Numbered from the stretch's first letter, positions 53,683-63,835 are shown. The stretch is 64,000 nt of DNA from Paraburkholderia rhynchosiae (GCF_002879865.1 NZ_PNXY01000019.1:81029-145028); one strand, 5' to 3'. Translations and numbers: made by a program. The notes: generated by a model from the sequence alone, not told the origin.

Positions 53683-54830
53683 TCACTCGGCGCTTATGGT
53701 TGTCACGGGCATCCACCTGGCGCCTTTGACCTGATAGAGCGTTGAAGTCGGGTGTTTCAAGTCTCCGTACGAGTCAAACGCAATCTTGCCCGTGATGCCG
53801 TCGTACTGGGTCGTTCGTAACGCAGGCATGAACACGTTGGGCTTTGCCGAATTCGCCTGTTTCATGGCGTTTATAGCCACCCAGGCGCAGTCGTACGCGA
53901 ACGGTGCATAAGTCAACGTGCCTGCACCGAACCTCTTCTTGAATTTTTCCGCGAACGCCTTGCCCTGAGGGAGCGCCTCGACGGGCCGTCCGTACTCCCA
54001 TGCCATGGCGCCCTCCGCAGCACTGCCCGCAACGCTGATGAAGATACTGTCAGCGATACCGCCGCTGCCTACGAACTGTGTCTTCATACCGAGTTGCTTC
54101 ATCCGCTTGGTCAGGAGTGCGGCCTGATTATCGAGGCCCGCAAAGTAAAGAAGGTCAGCGTTCGCCGACTTGATATTCGTGAGTTGCGCGTTGAATTCGA
54201 CGGCTTTGTCATTGGTGTATTCCGACGCGACGATGTGTCCGCCAGCCGCCAATACGGCCTTTTTGAATTCATCCGCCGCCCCCTGGCCAAATGCCGTGCG
54301 GTCGTCCATCACCGCAATGCGTTGCGCCCTGGTCACGGTCACGGCGTACTTTCCTGCATTCCCGGAGTTCTGCGCGTCGGTGGCGATGATACGAAATACA
54401 TTGTTCAGGCCCTGTCGGGTTATAGCCGGGTTTGTCGCCGCGGGGTCTATCAACGGAATCCCGGCCTTTGCAAATATCGGCGACGCGGGTAGCGCGACTC
54501 CCGAATTGTAGTAGCCCACCACCGCCACCACGCCGTCGTCGACCAGCTTCTGAGCCACTTGCACGCCAATGCGCGGATCGCCCTGGTCATCGACGGAGTT
54601 CAACTCGAAGCGCACTTCCTGCCCGCCCAGCTTCTATGCTGGGCGTTAGCTTCCTCGATGGCGAGGCGCACGCCATTCTCGATGTCCTTCCCGTTGGCCG
54701 CGCCTGCTCCGGTCAGCGGGGCCGACACGCCGATCTTGACGATCTCCTGTGCAAAGGACGGGTTGCTCGCGAGTGACATCGCCACGGCAGTCAGCCCCGC
54801 GACAACGAACTTTCGTGAAGTGTTCAGCAT
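53683..54830 (-). pseudogene. LivK-like branched-chain amino-acid binding protein, frameshifted
   Basis: Two adjoining frames form one ABC-transporter periplasmic binding protein. The N-terminal part starts with MLNTSRKFVVAGL... at 54830 (signal peptide ending SFA), then EIVKIGVSAPLTGAGAANGKDIENGVRLAIEEANAQ. The rest continues in another frame as KLGGQEVRFELNSVDDQGDPRIG... to TTISAE. The break is at about 54630-54635, where one base appears to be missing; the first frame then meets a stop at 54600. No permease or ATPase genes lie beside it. A sequencing error is possible. Confidence 0.85.
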
Positions 54831-54864
54831 CGGTCTACTCCCTGTTGTGACTGGTTCCCGTGAT

Positions 54865-55299
54865 TCAGGCATGCGTGTCTTGCGATCGAGCAACTATCGT
54901 CGACCCCGTGTGCGCAACGACCAGTACCGTACAGCCGTCTTTCGAGGAAGTACTATGCCGCGAGCCGGCTGGGTAGGACACCGCTTGCCCCGGAAGAAAA
55001 TCAGCGCCGTCGTCATCGGTGAACACACCTTCCAGAATCACAACCAGCTCGGTCGAGTCGTGCTGATGCTCGAATGAATGCGCCCCGGGTTGCAGACGCA
55101 TCCAGTAGCTGCTCCACGCGCCACTCTCGTCATCGGCGACAGGAATCCAGAAGAAGCCGGGAAGCACCGTTTCCGCAATCTTCATCGGCTGCCAGTCACG
55201 CTCGTCAATCGAATACCAACGGCGCCCGTTCTTCACGTTCAATCCAAAAAGAAGCGATGCATCACCCATATGCCCGGTCGTCATTTTCTGTCGTTCCAT
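54865..55299 (-). CDS. ChrR-like cupin domain protein
   Basis: 144 residues if the ATG at 55299 is used; the frame is open to 55368. Cupin pattern with metal ligands: GAHSFEHQHDSTELVVILEGVFTDDDGADFLPG and AGSRHSTSSKDG. Similar to the C-terminal cupin of ChrR-type proteins. The small molecule or metal bound is unknown. 34 bases before the binding-protein pseudogene, same strand. Confidence 0.85.
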   Translation of the reverse strand: MERQKMTTGHMGDASLLFGLNVKNGRRWYSIDERDWQPMKIAETVLPGFFWIPVADDESGAWSSYWMRLQPGAHSFEHQHDSTELVVILEGVFTDDDGADFLPGQAVSYPAGSRHSTSSKDGCTVLVVAHTGSTIVARSQDTHA

Positions 55300-55558
55300 T
55301 GTTTGATTAAATGGGAAAGCCTGTGTGTCGAACACCCGTGACTTCTCGGTTTTCCTTTGTGGAAGCATTGCAAATCAACTGATGATCTTTTTGCCTACAC
55401 GCTAAGTAGCGGCCAACGCCGAGTTCGGCAATAGCGTGATTCCAAACTGAAGTTGCCGCGCGGTTCCGGCTTTGGAATGGTTGGGGTCGCTAAACATGGA
55501 ACTGCCTGCCTTAACGCTTCTGAAGTCGACCAGCACCGTCGTGCACCGACGGAACTGC

Positions 55559-56557
55559 TCAGGTCGTTTGAGTTTCGACACCTCGCCATTCGCGCATCAT
55601 CGCGCCGACTTCCTCACCGAGCCATTCACGGAACTGCAGGTACTCCGGTCGACGCTTTGCGTTTTTGTGCGTGATCAGATAGTGATGACGGTCGTGGAAT
55701 TCGAGCGCATCCTGCACCGGTCGAATCAGACGCCCCTGTTCGACCTGCCGATGCACAAGATGATGCCAGCCGAGCAAAGTGCCCTCGCCTGCTTCGGCCT
55801 GCGATACAAGGAGCCGGTAGTCGTTGCTCTCCAGATGCTCGCTTTCGACCAGTCTGTCGGAGCCATCGCCTTGCTGAAACCAGTTTCGCCACACGCGCCA
55901 GTCAACGTGCTCACACACCTGGGCGCGACCCAGCAACGAAAGATTCAACGTGGGATGGGTCAGGAGGTCAAGTGGTTTCACCGACCGTCCGCGGTAATGA
56001 CGCTCGAAGAACGACTCATTGCAGACCGGATACACCACGTCGTGAAAGAGCGGCTCGATGTCGTACTCCGGCTCGCGCGGCGGGTTCTTGGTGATAATGA
56101 CGTCGGGTTCCATGAGTTCGTCCAACTCCATGAAATGGTCGGTCACCATCACGTGCAGTCGGATATCGGGAAACCTCTTGCGGAATGAAGGCAGCCTGAA
56201 CGACAGCCACAGCGCTGAGAAGGTATGCGAGACGCAAATAGTCAACGCGTGCTTGTCACAGCGACGCACAGCCTCAGCCGCTTCCGCGATGTTCATAATC
56301 GACAGGTAGGACGCGTTGTACAGAATGCGCCCTGCGTCCGTGAGCGCAATATGCCTGCCGCTGCGCTCAAAGAGGGCCACATCGAGTGACTCCTCGAGTT
56401 CCTTGATTTGCCTGCTGATTGCCGCCTGGGTCACGCACAGTACTTCTGCCGCCTGAGTAAAGCTTTCGTAGCGCGCCGCGGTGACAAAGCATCGCAGTGC
56501 CCGCAGCGACGGCATTTGAGCGAGGAGCCTGTCAGCGAATAAATGCTTCTTTTGCAT
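55559..56557 (-). CDS. LysR-type regulator (GcvA-like branch)
   Basis: 332 residues. HTH: SLRALRCFVTAARYESFTQAAEVLCVTQAAISRQIKELEESLDVALFERSGRHIALTDAG in parts, the pattern of the GcvA branch. Effector domain with VCNESFFER and LLGWHHLVHRQVEQGRLIRPV. It lies at the downstream end of the betaine-binding/SHMT/DapA/DAO/ALDH series and probably regulates it (inference). Confidence 0.94.
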   Translation of the reverse strand: MQKKHLFADRLLAQMPSLRALRCFVTAARYESFTQAAEVLCVTQAAISRQIKELEESLDVALFERSGRHIALTDAGRILYNASYLSIMNIAEAAEAVRRCDKHALTICVSHTFSALWLSFRLPSFRKRFPDIRLHVMVTDHFMELDELMEPDVIITKNPPREPEYDIEPLFHDVVYPVCNESFFERHYRGRSVKPLDLLTHPTLNLSLLGRAQVCEHVDWRVWRNWFQQGDGSDRLVESEHLESNDYRLLVSQAEAGEGTLLGWHHLVHRQVEQGRLIRPVQDALEFHDRHHYLITHKNAKRRPEYLQFREWLGEEVGAMMREWRGVETQTT

Positions 56558-56766
56558 CGTTGTGACCTTTCAAGCGGAAATGCGCGGATCGGTCCAGGGC
56601 TGCACGTCAATGCAGACCCATGGCTCGGTGCAATGCGCGGCCACGCCCCGTGCGAGGAGAGCCTCCGAGGCAAGAAATAAGTTTGCGAGCGTTATCGCTC
56701 ACTGGCAAGAGAGGTCAACCCGAGGCAAGACCGGCTCCGCAATCGCTTCACTCCCCGCGTGGCGTA

Positions 56767-57540
56767 CTACACGCGAACTTCAAGTCTTGTCAAAACCCGG
56801 TCCAGAGCGTCGCCGAAGTGCGAATAGGTACCGCGCTTCAATAGTTCGGTGTGAACCTGTTCATTGATGCCGCCCGGGGTCATGCAATGCTCGATCAGCG
56901 CCGTGAACGGTTCTCCGCCGCGGGTCGTATCGTGCGCGAGACCGACACAGTAGCCCGACAGAAATGAGCGGGCGGCATCGTAATCGAGCCCTTGACCAAC
57001 GAGCCATGATGCCTGCGCTTCCAGGACCGCAAAGAAGCTCGCCATGGTCGCCGTCACTGCCGACAGTGCGTCGAACTTGTGCTCGTCATCAACTTCGACT
57101 GCCTCGCCAAGCGCCGAGAACAGAGACTTCGCAATCGCGTCCGGAGGGCAGATTGCCGTGCTTCCCTTGCCCTCGGCGACTGCCGGCAGCGGTATGGCGC
57201 GCACGACCTTGCTTCCAGCGCTGCCAACAAGCCGCCGCACCTCATCTAAGGGAATGCCTGCAATGAAGCTGATGACATGATGTCGTGCGTCAAAGCGAAG
57301 TTCGCTCAACACGCCGGTAGCGATTTGCGGTATGACCGCAAGACACACAACGTCGGACGTCTCCAGCACTTCCTGATTGCTTGCGCAGACCTGCACTCGC
57401 CCGTCGAGTGCCGCCAGCCTCGCGGCAATTTCGCCGTTACGGGGCGACAGTGAAATAGGGTCGATTGAAACGCCAGACCGAAGCAAGCCGGTAACGACTG
57501 CCTGCGTGATGATGCCCGTCCCGATGAATCCAAGTCGCAT
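56767..57540 (-). CDS. ProC-like pyrroline-carboxylate reductase family protein
   Basis: 257 residues. Rossmann start MRLGFIGTGIITQAVVTGLL, VVCLAVIPQIATGVLSEL, HHVISFIAGIPLDEVRRL, then the dimerisation domain with AVTATMASFFAVLEAQASWLVGQGLD and HCMTPGGINEQVHTEL, where TPGG.NEQ resembles the ProC substrate loop (TxGGxT). Shorter and diverged from housekeeping ProC, so probably a catabolic paralogue acting on a related imine. Confidence 0.88.
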   Translation of the reverse strand: MRLGFIGTGIITQAVVTGLLRSGVSIDPISLSPRNGEIAARLAALDGRVQVCASNQEVLETSDVVCLAVIPQIATGVLSELRFDARHHVISFIAGIPLDEVRRLVGSAGSKVVRAIPLPAVAEGKGSTAICPPDAIAKSLFSALGEAVEVDDEHKFDALSAVTATMASFFAVLEAQASWLVGQGLDYDAARSFLSGYCVGLAHDTTRGGEPFTALIEHCMTPGGINEQVHTELLKRGTYSHFGDALDRVLTRLEVRV

Positions 57541-57641
57541 TTCGTCTCACATGTGGTTCAAGCGCGGCAGCGTCGCACGAGGCCGCGTTTATGGTGTCGC
57601 TGGCCCGGTCTCGGTGGCCGGGATCATCGGTTGTATGGCTT

Positions 57642-59135
57642 TTAATCAAGCTTTAGCCAGGTGGTCTTCAACTCGCAGTACTGGTCATGCGCATAGACGG
57701 ATTTGTCGCGGCCACCGAAGCCCGATTGTTTGAATCCACCAAACGGCGTGGACAGGTCGCCTTCGCCGAAGCAGTTTACCGTCACCGTGCCCGCGCGGAT
57801 TCGTGCGGCAATCTTGTGGGCGCTATTGACGTTGTCCGTCCACAGCGATGCAGCGAGTCCATAGCAGGTGTCGTTGGCAATCCGGACGGCCTCGTCGATA
57901 TCGGCGTATTCGATAAAGCAGAGTACTGGGCCAAAGACTTCTTCGCGAGCGATGCCCATCTCCGGCGTGACGTTATCGAAGATGGTCGGCTCGACAAACC
58001 AGCCGCCCGTTTCAGTTTGCGTGGCGTTGCCGCCGCACACGAGGCGCGCTCCTTCCGCCTTCGCTTTCTCGATGTGCGCGAGCACCTTTTTATAGTGCTT
58101 CTCTTCGATCAGAGAGCCGAGCTTGACGTCAGGGTCCAGCGGGTCGCCCGTTTTCCATCCGTCCAGAACTGCATGCATCTTGTCGAGCAAACTGGCCTTC
58201 GTGGACGAGGGCACCAGAATGCGGGAGCCTGCACTGCAGTTCTCGCCCATGTTCCAGAACGCGGCAGCGACAGCCTGCTGCGCGACAGCGTCGAGATTCG
58301 CGACGTCGGGCAAAACCACTTGAGGGTTCTTGCCGCCACATTCCAGCACGACTCGCTTCAGGTTCGTGTCCGCCGAGTAATGGAGGAATCGCTTTCCGGT
58401 CTCGGTGGAGCCGGTGAACGCGACGAGGTCGACGTCAGCATGGCGGCCCAAGGCCTGGCCCGCGCTTTCGCCAAAGCCCGTCACGACGCTGAAGACACCT
58501 GCGGGCACGCCGGCTTCCATTGCCAGGTCGGCGATGCGCAACGTAGAGAGCGACGTCTGCTCCGCGGGTTTCACAATAACGCTATTGCCAACCGAAAGCG
58601 CCGGACCGATCTTCCACGCGAGCATCAGTGCGGGGAAATTCCACGGCAGCACCGCGCCCACGACACCAATCGGTTCACGGGTGATCATGCTGACGACGCC
58701 CGGCCCCGACGGTGACAGTGCGTCGTAACGTTTGTCAGTCACTTCCGCATGCCAGCGGATGCAAGCCGCTGACTCGGGAATGTCCAGTCCCATGCACTCG
58801 CTGATGGGCTTGCCCGCCTCCAGCGCTTCGAGAAGCGCCAGTTCTTCTGCGTTTTCGTCGATCAGTTGCGCGAGGCGCAAAAGGACGGCCTTTCGCTGGG
58901 CCGGCGCGGCCTTCGACCACACACCCGACTCGAACGCATTTCTGGCCGCTACGACCGCCCGGTCGACGTCTTTCGTATCGCATCTTGCGATGCCGGCCAG
59001 TACCTTTCCCGTTGAAGGATTGAGCGTCTGGAAGGTCTCGTTCGACATAGCCGGACATCGTTGCCCGGCGATAAACGCCCGTCCATCGAGTGACAAGGCT
59101 TGTGCTTTCTGCTTCCAGTCCTGATAAGTCGTCAT
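57642..59135 (-). CDS. PuuC-like NAD(P)-dependent aldehyde dehydrogenase
   Basis: 497 residues. Catalytic Glu265 (RVVLECGGKNPQVV) and Cys300 (NMGENCSAGSR), cofactor motif FTGSTETGK. The C-terminal VNCFGEGDLSTPFGGFKQSGFGGRDKS...HDQYCELKT is the pattern of gamma-glutamyl-aminobutyraldehyde dehydrogenases (PuuC). It would oxidise an amino- or acylamino-aldehyde released by the DAO enzyme encoded 16 bases upstream. Confidence 0.93.
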   Translation of the reverse strand: MTTYQDWKQKAQALSLDGRAFIAGQRCPAMSNETFQTLNPSTGKVLAGIARCDTKDVDRAVVAARNAFESGVWSKAAPAQRKAVLLRLAQLIDENAEELALLEALEAGKPISECMGLDIPESAACIRWHAEVTDKRYDALSPSGPGVVSMITREPIGVVGAVLPWNFPALMLAWKIGPALSVGNSVIVKPAEQTSLSTLRIADLAMEAGVPAGVFSVVTGFGESAGQALGRHADVDLVAFTGSTETGKRFLHYSADTNLKRVVLECGGKNPQVVLPDVANLDAVAQQAVAAAFWNMGENCSAGSRILVPSSTKASLLDKMHAVLDGWKTGDPLDPDVKLGSLIEEKHYKKVLAHIEKAKAEGARLVCGGNATQTETGGWFVEPTIFDNVTPEMGIAREEVFGPVLCFIEYADIDEAVRIANDTCYGLAASLWTDNVNSAHKIAARIRAGTVTVNCFGEGDLSTPFGGFKQSGFGGRDKSVYAHDQYCELKTTWLKLD

Positions 59136-59151
59136 GTCCTGCCCTCACAAA

Positions 59152-60483
59152 TTAAAGCTCGGCTCCTGCCGAAAATTCCTTGACCCAGATAGCCGCGGAT
59201 ACAGCGACGTCGGTAATCGGACGAACCGGCAACGAGCGCGGATGCGGCTGACTCAACAGCTGACAAACGAGGTCGTTGGTGTGACCGAGCGCGTATTCGG
59301 CGATGAGCTTCCCTGATGCCGACCCTCTACTCAAACCAAGTCCATTGCACCCCACGGCTTCAAAGACGCCATCGTCGCGGCGCCCGAACAACGCGCCATT
59401 GTTCGCGGACAGACACAATGGACCGCCCCATGTGTACTCGAGTTCGACGTCCTTCAGCATCGGAAAGCGTCGGTCGAATGACCGTTGATGCAAGCTCTTT
59501 GCCTTTGCGAGGTCCGTCCCGGACACTTCGAGATTCGGTCGAAACGCGAAGTGGTTGCGAACGCAAATGCGGTCCGTATCCAGTCGGCGTATGGTCGAGC
59601 CCATTGGGTCCGCAGGAATCAGTGCCCACGACCGCGCGCCGCCGAGCCGGCTGACTTCATCAGAAGTCATGACGCGCGTCATCGATGCAAACGTGTACAC
59701 GGGCAGCAGACCGTTCGGATGGCCGCCGAATGTCGCGGCATACGCGTTGGTGCACAGAATCACGCGCTTCGCCACAATCTTGCCGCCGGCAAACGTCAGC
59801 ACCTTCGATAAGCCGCGGTCCTCGATTCCCCTTACCGCGCTATGCTCGAAGACCTTCACATTTTCCGGCAAGGTCGCAGCAAGACCGCGCATGAGGGCTG
59901 CCGGCTGAACAGTGCTGCACCCTGGCGTAAAAAGCGCGCCCTGGTAGAAGTTCGTGCCAGTGACCTTCGCGATAGCTGCCTCGTCCAGCCACTCGAATGC
60001 CTCGCCGATACGTTCGAGACCTTCGGCGAAGTGGGCAAGCGCTGTGTGTCCCTTTCTGTTCACCGAAGCATGAAACTTGCCGTCGTCCCGCCAATCGCAG
60101 TCGATGCCGTGCCGTTTCACCACTGAGCGAACATAGTTGATACCGTGACGTTGAAACCGGACGTCTGCCTTATCCGCTTCCACACTTCGCGAGTAGCTTT
60201 CGCTGCTGATGTCGTGTGGCAAATCAACGAAGAACCCTGAATTTCGCCCAGCCGTAGTACGCCCAATACGGTCTGCCTCGACCAGCGCAATGGAGGCACC
60301 TGGTGCAAGTTCCGCGAGGCGCCGCGCAGCACATAGCCCCGTTATGCCACCTCCCACAACAACCCAGTCATATCGATGTTCAGAAGACACCGTATTGGCC
60401 GGCGACGGCGGTGGCAGAGTTTCCCACCAGCCATTCACGCCGTCTGGAGCCGGAAACCGCGCGAATTCCAGTTTCGAGGTCAT
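59152..60483 (-). CDS. DAO-family FAD-dependent oxidoreductase (PuuB-like)
   Basis: 443 residues from the ATG at 60483. FAD site YDWVVVGGGITGLCAARRLAEL near 38-58, ALVEADRIGRTTAGRNSGFFVDLPHD, and a C-terminal VGCNGLGLSRGSASGKLIAEY that closes the flavin pocket. PuuB, glycine oxidase and N-methyl amino-acid oxidases share this pattern. It starts 4 bases after the DapA-family stop, so the two are cotranslated. Substrate unknown: a secondary or N-methylated amine is plausible. Confidence 0.9.
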   Translation of the reverse strand: MTSKLEFARFPAPDGVNGWWETLPPPSPANTVSSEHRYDWVVVGGGITGLCAARRLAELAPGASIALVEADRIGRTTAGRNSGFFVDLPHDISSESYSRSVEADKADVRFQRHGINYVRSVVKRHGIDCDWRDDGKFHASVNRKGHTALAHFAEGLERIGEAFEWLDEAAIAKVTGTNFYQGALFTPGCSTVQPAALMRGLAATLPENVKVFEHSAVRGIEDRGLSKVLTFAGGKIVAKRVILCTNAYAATFGGHPNGLLPVYTFASMTRVMTSDEVSRLGGARSWALIPADPMGSTIRRLDTDRICVRNHFAFRPNLEVSGTDLAKAKSLHQRSFDRRFPMLKDVELEYTWGGPLCLSANNGALFGRRDDGVFEAVGCNGLGLSRGSASGKLIAEYALGHTNDLVCQLLSQPHPRSLPVRPITDVAVSAAIWVKEFSAGAEL

Positions 60484-60487
60484 GCAT

Positions 60488-61375
60488 TTACTGCGCGTTG
60501 CGCAACATGGGTTGAACGAGGCTGGCAAACGTGCTTCGCTCCGCTTCGGTGAGCGTGCCGAGCGGCGCACGTGCAACGCCCACGGACATCCCTACCAGCT
60601 CACAGCCATATCGAACGTGCTGAATGAATTTACCGCTGCGTTCCAGCGTTTCGAGGACTGGCAGCAGTTGTGTCATCAGCTTTCGACCGGACTCGAAGTC
60701 GCCTTGCTTGACGCACGCGTCGAAGAGCGCGGTATGTGCTTCCGGCAGGAAATTGGAAGCGCCCGCGACCCAGCTCCTCGCACCCCACACAAAGAACTCC
60801 AGCGCCTGGTCGTCCATGCCGCAACTCAACACCAGCTTGTCACGGAAATGCGTGGCAAGGCGATGCAGATGCGAGATGTCACCAGTGCTTTCCTTCATTG
60901 CGATGAAGTTTGGCCGCTCGAGCAGCTTTGCAAGGACGTCATCGCTGATATCTGTTCCCGTGCGTGCCGGGAAGTTGTACAGCATGATGGGCATGTCGAG
61001 GCTGTCGTCCACCTTCGACATGTGGTTTAAAAGCTCTTCCTGCGTCGGCTGGGCGTAGTACGGAGCAGCAAGCAATAATGCGGACAGGCCGGCGCGTTTC
61101 GCTTCCTGACCGAGGCGAATCACTTCTTTTGTCGTGGTGGCGTTGATGCCCGCCGTCAGATACGTCTTGCCGCCGGCCGCTTCGGCAACAGTGTTGAACG
61201 TCTGAACCCGTTCGTCGAAACTCAATGCATAGTATTCGCCGGTGGTCCCACCGACTCCAAGGCCCGCAACACGGCCTGCGAGATTAGCAGCATGCTTGCG
61301 CAGCAACTCATGATCAATTTCGCCGTCCGCCTTGAACGGTGTGACCAGCGGTGTATGTACGCCCTCGAAACTCAT
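60488..61375 (-). CDS. DapA-family (class I aldolase fold) lyase/deaminase
   Basis: 295 residues from the ATG at 61375 (AGAGAGAAG upstream). The Schiff-base Lys161 is in NFIAMKESTGD; Tyr133 in MLYNFPARTGTD and TTGE at 44-47 complete the DapA site. Since a housekeeping dapA lies elsewhere in such genomes, this paralogue more likely acts in catabolism, for instance like pyrroline-4-hydroxy-2-carboxylate deaminase or a 2-keto-acid aldolase (inference). Confidence 0.9.
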   Translation of the reverse strand: MSFEGVHTPLVTPFKADGEIDHELLRKHAANLAGRVAGLGVGGTTGEYYALSFDERVQTFNTVAEAAGGKTYLTAGINATTTKEVIRLGQEAKRAGLSALLLAAPYYAQPTQEELLNHMSKVDDSLDMPIMLYNFPARTGTDISDDVLAKLLERPNFIAMKESTGDISHLHRLATHFRDKLVLSCGMDDQALEFFVWGARSWVAGASNFLPEAHTALFDACVKQGDFESGRKLMTQLLPVLETLERSGKFIQHVRYGCELVGMSVGVARAPLGTLTEAERSTFASLVQPMLRNAQ

Positions 61376-61427
61376 TTTTGACTTCTCTCTTGAATAAGTG
61401 CGGCTCACGAAAAACTTGCCACGCGGA

Positions 61428-62723
61428 TTAAACGAGTGCCTCAGCATGCGAGTAAATGGGAAACTGACTGCACAGGTCTTTCACGCGAATGCGAACCGCG
61501 CGCTCGACCTGCTCGTCACCGTTGGGCTCGCGTTCGAGCGCCGACAGGACCTCCAGAATCATTTGACCGACCAGCTCGAATTGAGCGACGCCGAAGCCTC
61601 GCGTTGTTCCTGCGGGAGTGCCGAGCCTGATTCCCGAGGTCACTGTCGGGTTTTCCGTATCGAACGGAATGGCGTTCTTGTTGCAGGTGATGCCCGCGCG
61701 CTCCAGTGCCTTTTCCGCCTGGGTACCGGTTAGCCCCTTCCCGCGCAGATCGACAAGCAGAAGATGGTTGTCGGTCCCGCCGGTGACGAGGCTCAGGCCC
61801 CCGGATTTCAGAACATTGCCGAGCGCATGAGCGTTGGCGAGCACCTGATCGATATACGCGGTGAACTCCGGACGAAGCGCTTCGCCGAAGGCCACGGCTT
61901 TTCCCGCGATGACATGCATGAGCGGGCCGCCCTGCAGACCGGGGAACACCGCCGGGTTGATCTTCTTGGCAACGTCGCCGTCGTTGGTGAGGATGAAACC
62001 GCCGCGCGGTCCACGCAGTGTCTTGTGCGTGGTGGACGTCACCACGTCGGCAAACTTCACGGGGTTCTCGTGCCGCCCTGCTGCGACGATGCCGGCAATG
62101 TGCGCCATGTCGACCATTAACAAGGCGCCCACGCTATCGGCAATGTCGCGGAACGCGGCAAAGTTGAGAGCACGCGGATATGCCGAATAACCCGCAATGA
62201 TCAACTTGGGACGATGCTCCTCGGCAAGCCGGCGGACCTGGTCGTAATCGATACGGTACGTTTCGGGGTTCACCCCGTACTGGACCGCGTTGAACCACTT
62301 GCCGGAAAGCGCGGGACGCGCGCCATGCGTCAGGTGACCGCCGGCGTCGAGCGACATGCCCATCACCGTGTCGCCAGGCTTCACCAGCGCGAGCATCACG
62401 GCGCCGTTCGCCTGGGCACCGGAATGTGGTTGCACGTTCGCGTATTCGGCGTCGAATAGGGCTTTGACGCGGTCAATGGCGAGCGCTTCAACGCGGTCCA
62501 CATGCTCACAGCCGCCGTAATACCGTTTTGGCGGATAGCCCTCGGCATACTTGTTGGTCAGCACTGTGCCCTGTGCTTCCATTACGGCGGCCGAGACAAT
62601 GTTCTCGGAAGCGATCAGTTCAATCTGGGTCTGATGGCGGCGCAACTCCAAAGCAATCTCTGATGCGATGACGGGGTCACGGCTCTGGAGAGTTTCAGCA
62701 AAAAAGCGCGAGTTCTCGTTCAC
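61428..62723 (-). CDS. glyA: Serine hydroxymethyltransferase
   Basis: 431 residues. PLP lysine in TSTTHKTLRGPRGG near 235; NKYAEGYPPKRYYGGCEHVD, PHSGAQANGAV and HLTHG are hallmarks. It interconverts serine and glycine with tetrahydrofolate. Placement inside a catabolic series, after a betaine-type binding protein, suggests it handles one-carbon units from demethylation or glycine released there; it is probably not the main housekeeping copy (inference). Confidence 0.95.
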   Translation of the reverse strand: MNENSRFFAETLQSRDPVIASEIALELRRHQTQIELIASENIVSAAVMEAQGTVLTNKYAEGYPPKRYYGGCEHVDRVEALAIDRVKALFDAEYANVQPHSGAQANGAVMLALVKPGDTVMGMSLDAGGHLTHGARPALSGKWFNAVQYGVNPETYRIDYDQVRRLAEEHRPKLIIAGYSAYPRALNFAAFRDIADSVGALLMVDMAHIAGIVAAGRHENPVKFADVVTSTTHKTLRGPRGGFILTNDGDVAKKINPAVFPGLQGGPLMHVIAGKAVAFGEALRPEFTAYIDQVLANAHALGNVLKSGGLSLVTGGTDNHLLLVDLRGKGLTGTQAEKALERAGITCNKNAIPFDTENPTVTSGIRLGTPAGTTRGFGVAQFELVGQMILEVLSALEREPNGDEQVERAVRIRVKDLCSQFPIYSHAEALV

Positions 62724-62870
62724 GTGGTCACTCCGAAGTAATCGTGTAAAGCATGTATTGCAAGACTAAAAAACATGTCAGGCGCTATACAAATTGCCCG
62801 CAACTCGCGGACGATGCCCGGCTCTCTGTGAGCGAAACTAATACCAGGTCACAGAGAGCACGCCTTCCAT

Positions 62871-63752
62871 TTACTGCTGCAACCAGGCCTTCAGCTTTTC
62901 CGGATGCCCGTCGACGAATTTCTTTGCTGCCGTCGCATAGTCGTTCGTGGTATTGCCCTCGAACTCGATGGCCTCGACATCAGCGAGGGTCAGCTTGAAA
63001 TGCTTGAAGAAAACGTCCGCACGTGGGAACTTGGTCGCGAACTGCCTGGATGCAAATGCGTGCACCTGCTCGTCACCGCCCAACGTACCCTTGGGGTCCT
63101 TGAGGTAGCGCATCTGCCATTTCTGGAAGAGCCAGTGCGGACTCCAGACAGTGGCAACGATCCATTGCTTCGACTGGTACGCACGCTGCACGCCGGCGAG
63201 CATGCCCGCCTCGCTCGACGCTTGCAGGTTGTATCCGTCGAGGCTGTAAGACTTGATGGTTTTTTCAGACGCCTGCATCAGACCGCCGCCAGGTTCGATA
63301 CCCTGAACGGTGCCGTTCAGCTTGCTCTTGACGTCCGGCTTCTCGAGGTCGGAGATCGACGAAAGCTGGGATTCGGGAATGTAAGCCGGCACCGCCCAGC
63401 CGTTCTTACCACCCGTATAGATGACGCCGACATCATCCATGTCGTTCTTGTACTTTGCGAAGTACGTTGCGTGAGTAACCGGGAGCCAGCCGCCCACCAT
63501 GATGTCAAGATCACCGCGCGCCACGCCCTGGTACTGGATGCCGATATCGGCCTGCACAAACTGAACCGGCTGCTTCAGGCTCGTCTCGAGCGCGTATTTG
63601 GCTACATTGGCTACGGCGAGAACGTCCGCCCAATTCGTGACTGCCATCTTGACCGGTTCGACCGCAACAGCGGACCCAACGCCCATACCCATGGCGACGA
63701 TCGTCGATACCGCCATTTTCGCAATAAGCGATTTCAATAGATTGCTGCTCAT
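62871..63752 (-). CDS. Glycine-betaine/choline-type ABC substrate-binding protein
   Basis: 293 residues, AGGAGT before the ATG. Signal peptide ending SAVAVE (cleavage after about residue 30). OpuAC/ProX fold with aromatic ligand-box candidates: TNWADV, GGWLPVTHATYF, WSPHWLFQKWQMRYL. It would bind a quaternary or methylated amine in the periplasm. No permease or ATPase gene is adjacent; partner genes may lie beyond the IS or elsewhere. First gene of the minus-strand series, 147 bases before glyA. Confidence 0.92.
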   Translation of the reverse strand: MSSNLLKSLIAKMAVSTIVAMGMGVGSAVAVEPVKMAVTNWADVLAVANVAKYALETSLKQPVQFVQADIGIQYQGVARGDLDIMVGGWLPVTHATYFAKYKNDMDDVGVIYTGGKNGWAVPAYIPESQLSSISDLEKPDVKSKLNGTVQGIEPGGGLMQASEKTIKSYSLDGYNLQASSEAGMLAGVQRAYQSKQWIVATVWSPHWLFQKWQMRYLKDPKGTLGGDEQVHAFASRQFATKFPRADVFFKHFKLTLADVEAIEFEGNTTNDYATAAKKFVDGHPEKLKAWLQQ

Positions 63753-63835
63753 CTAGTACTCCTATGCGATTATAAAATTTCTTGAAAATTCGACGGCCGC
63801 CGTAATAGCCTGTCTGGTCTCCGAACTTCACACTG

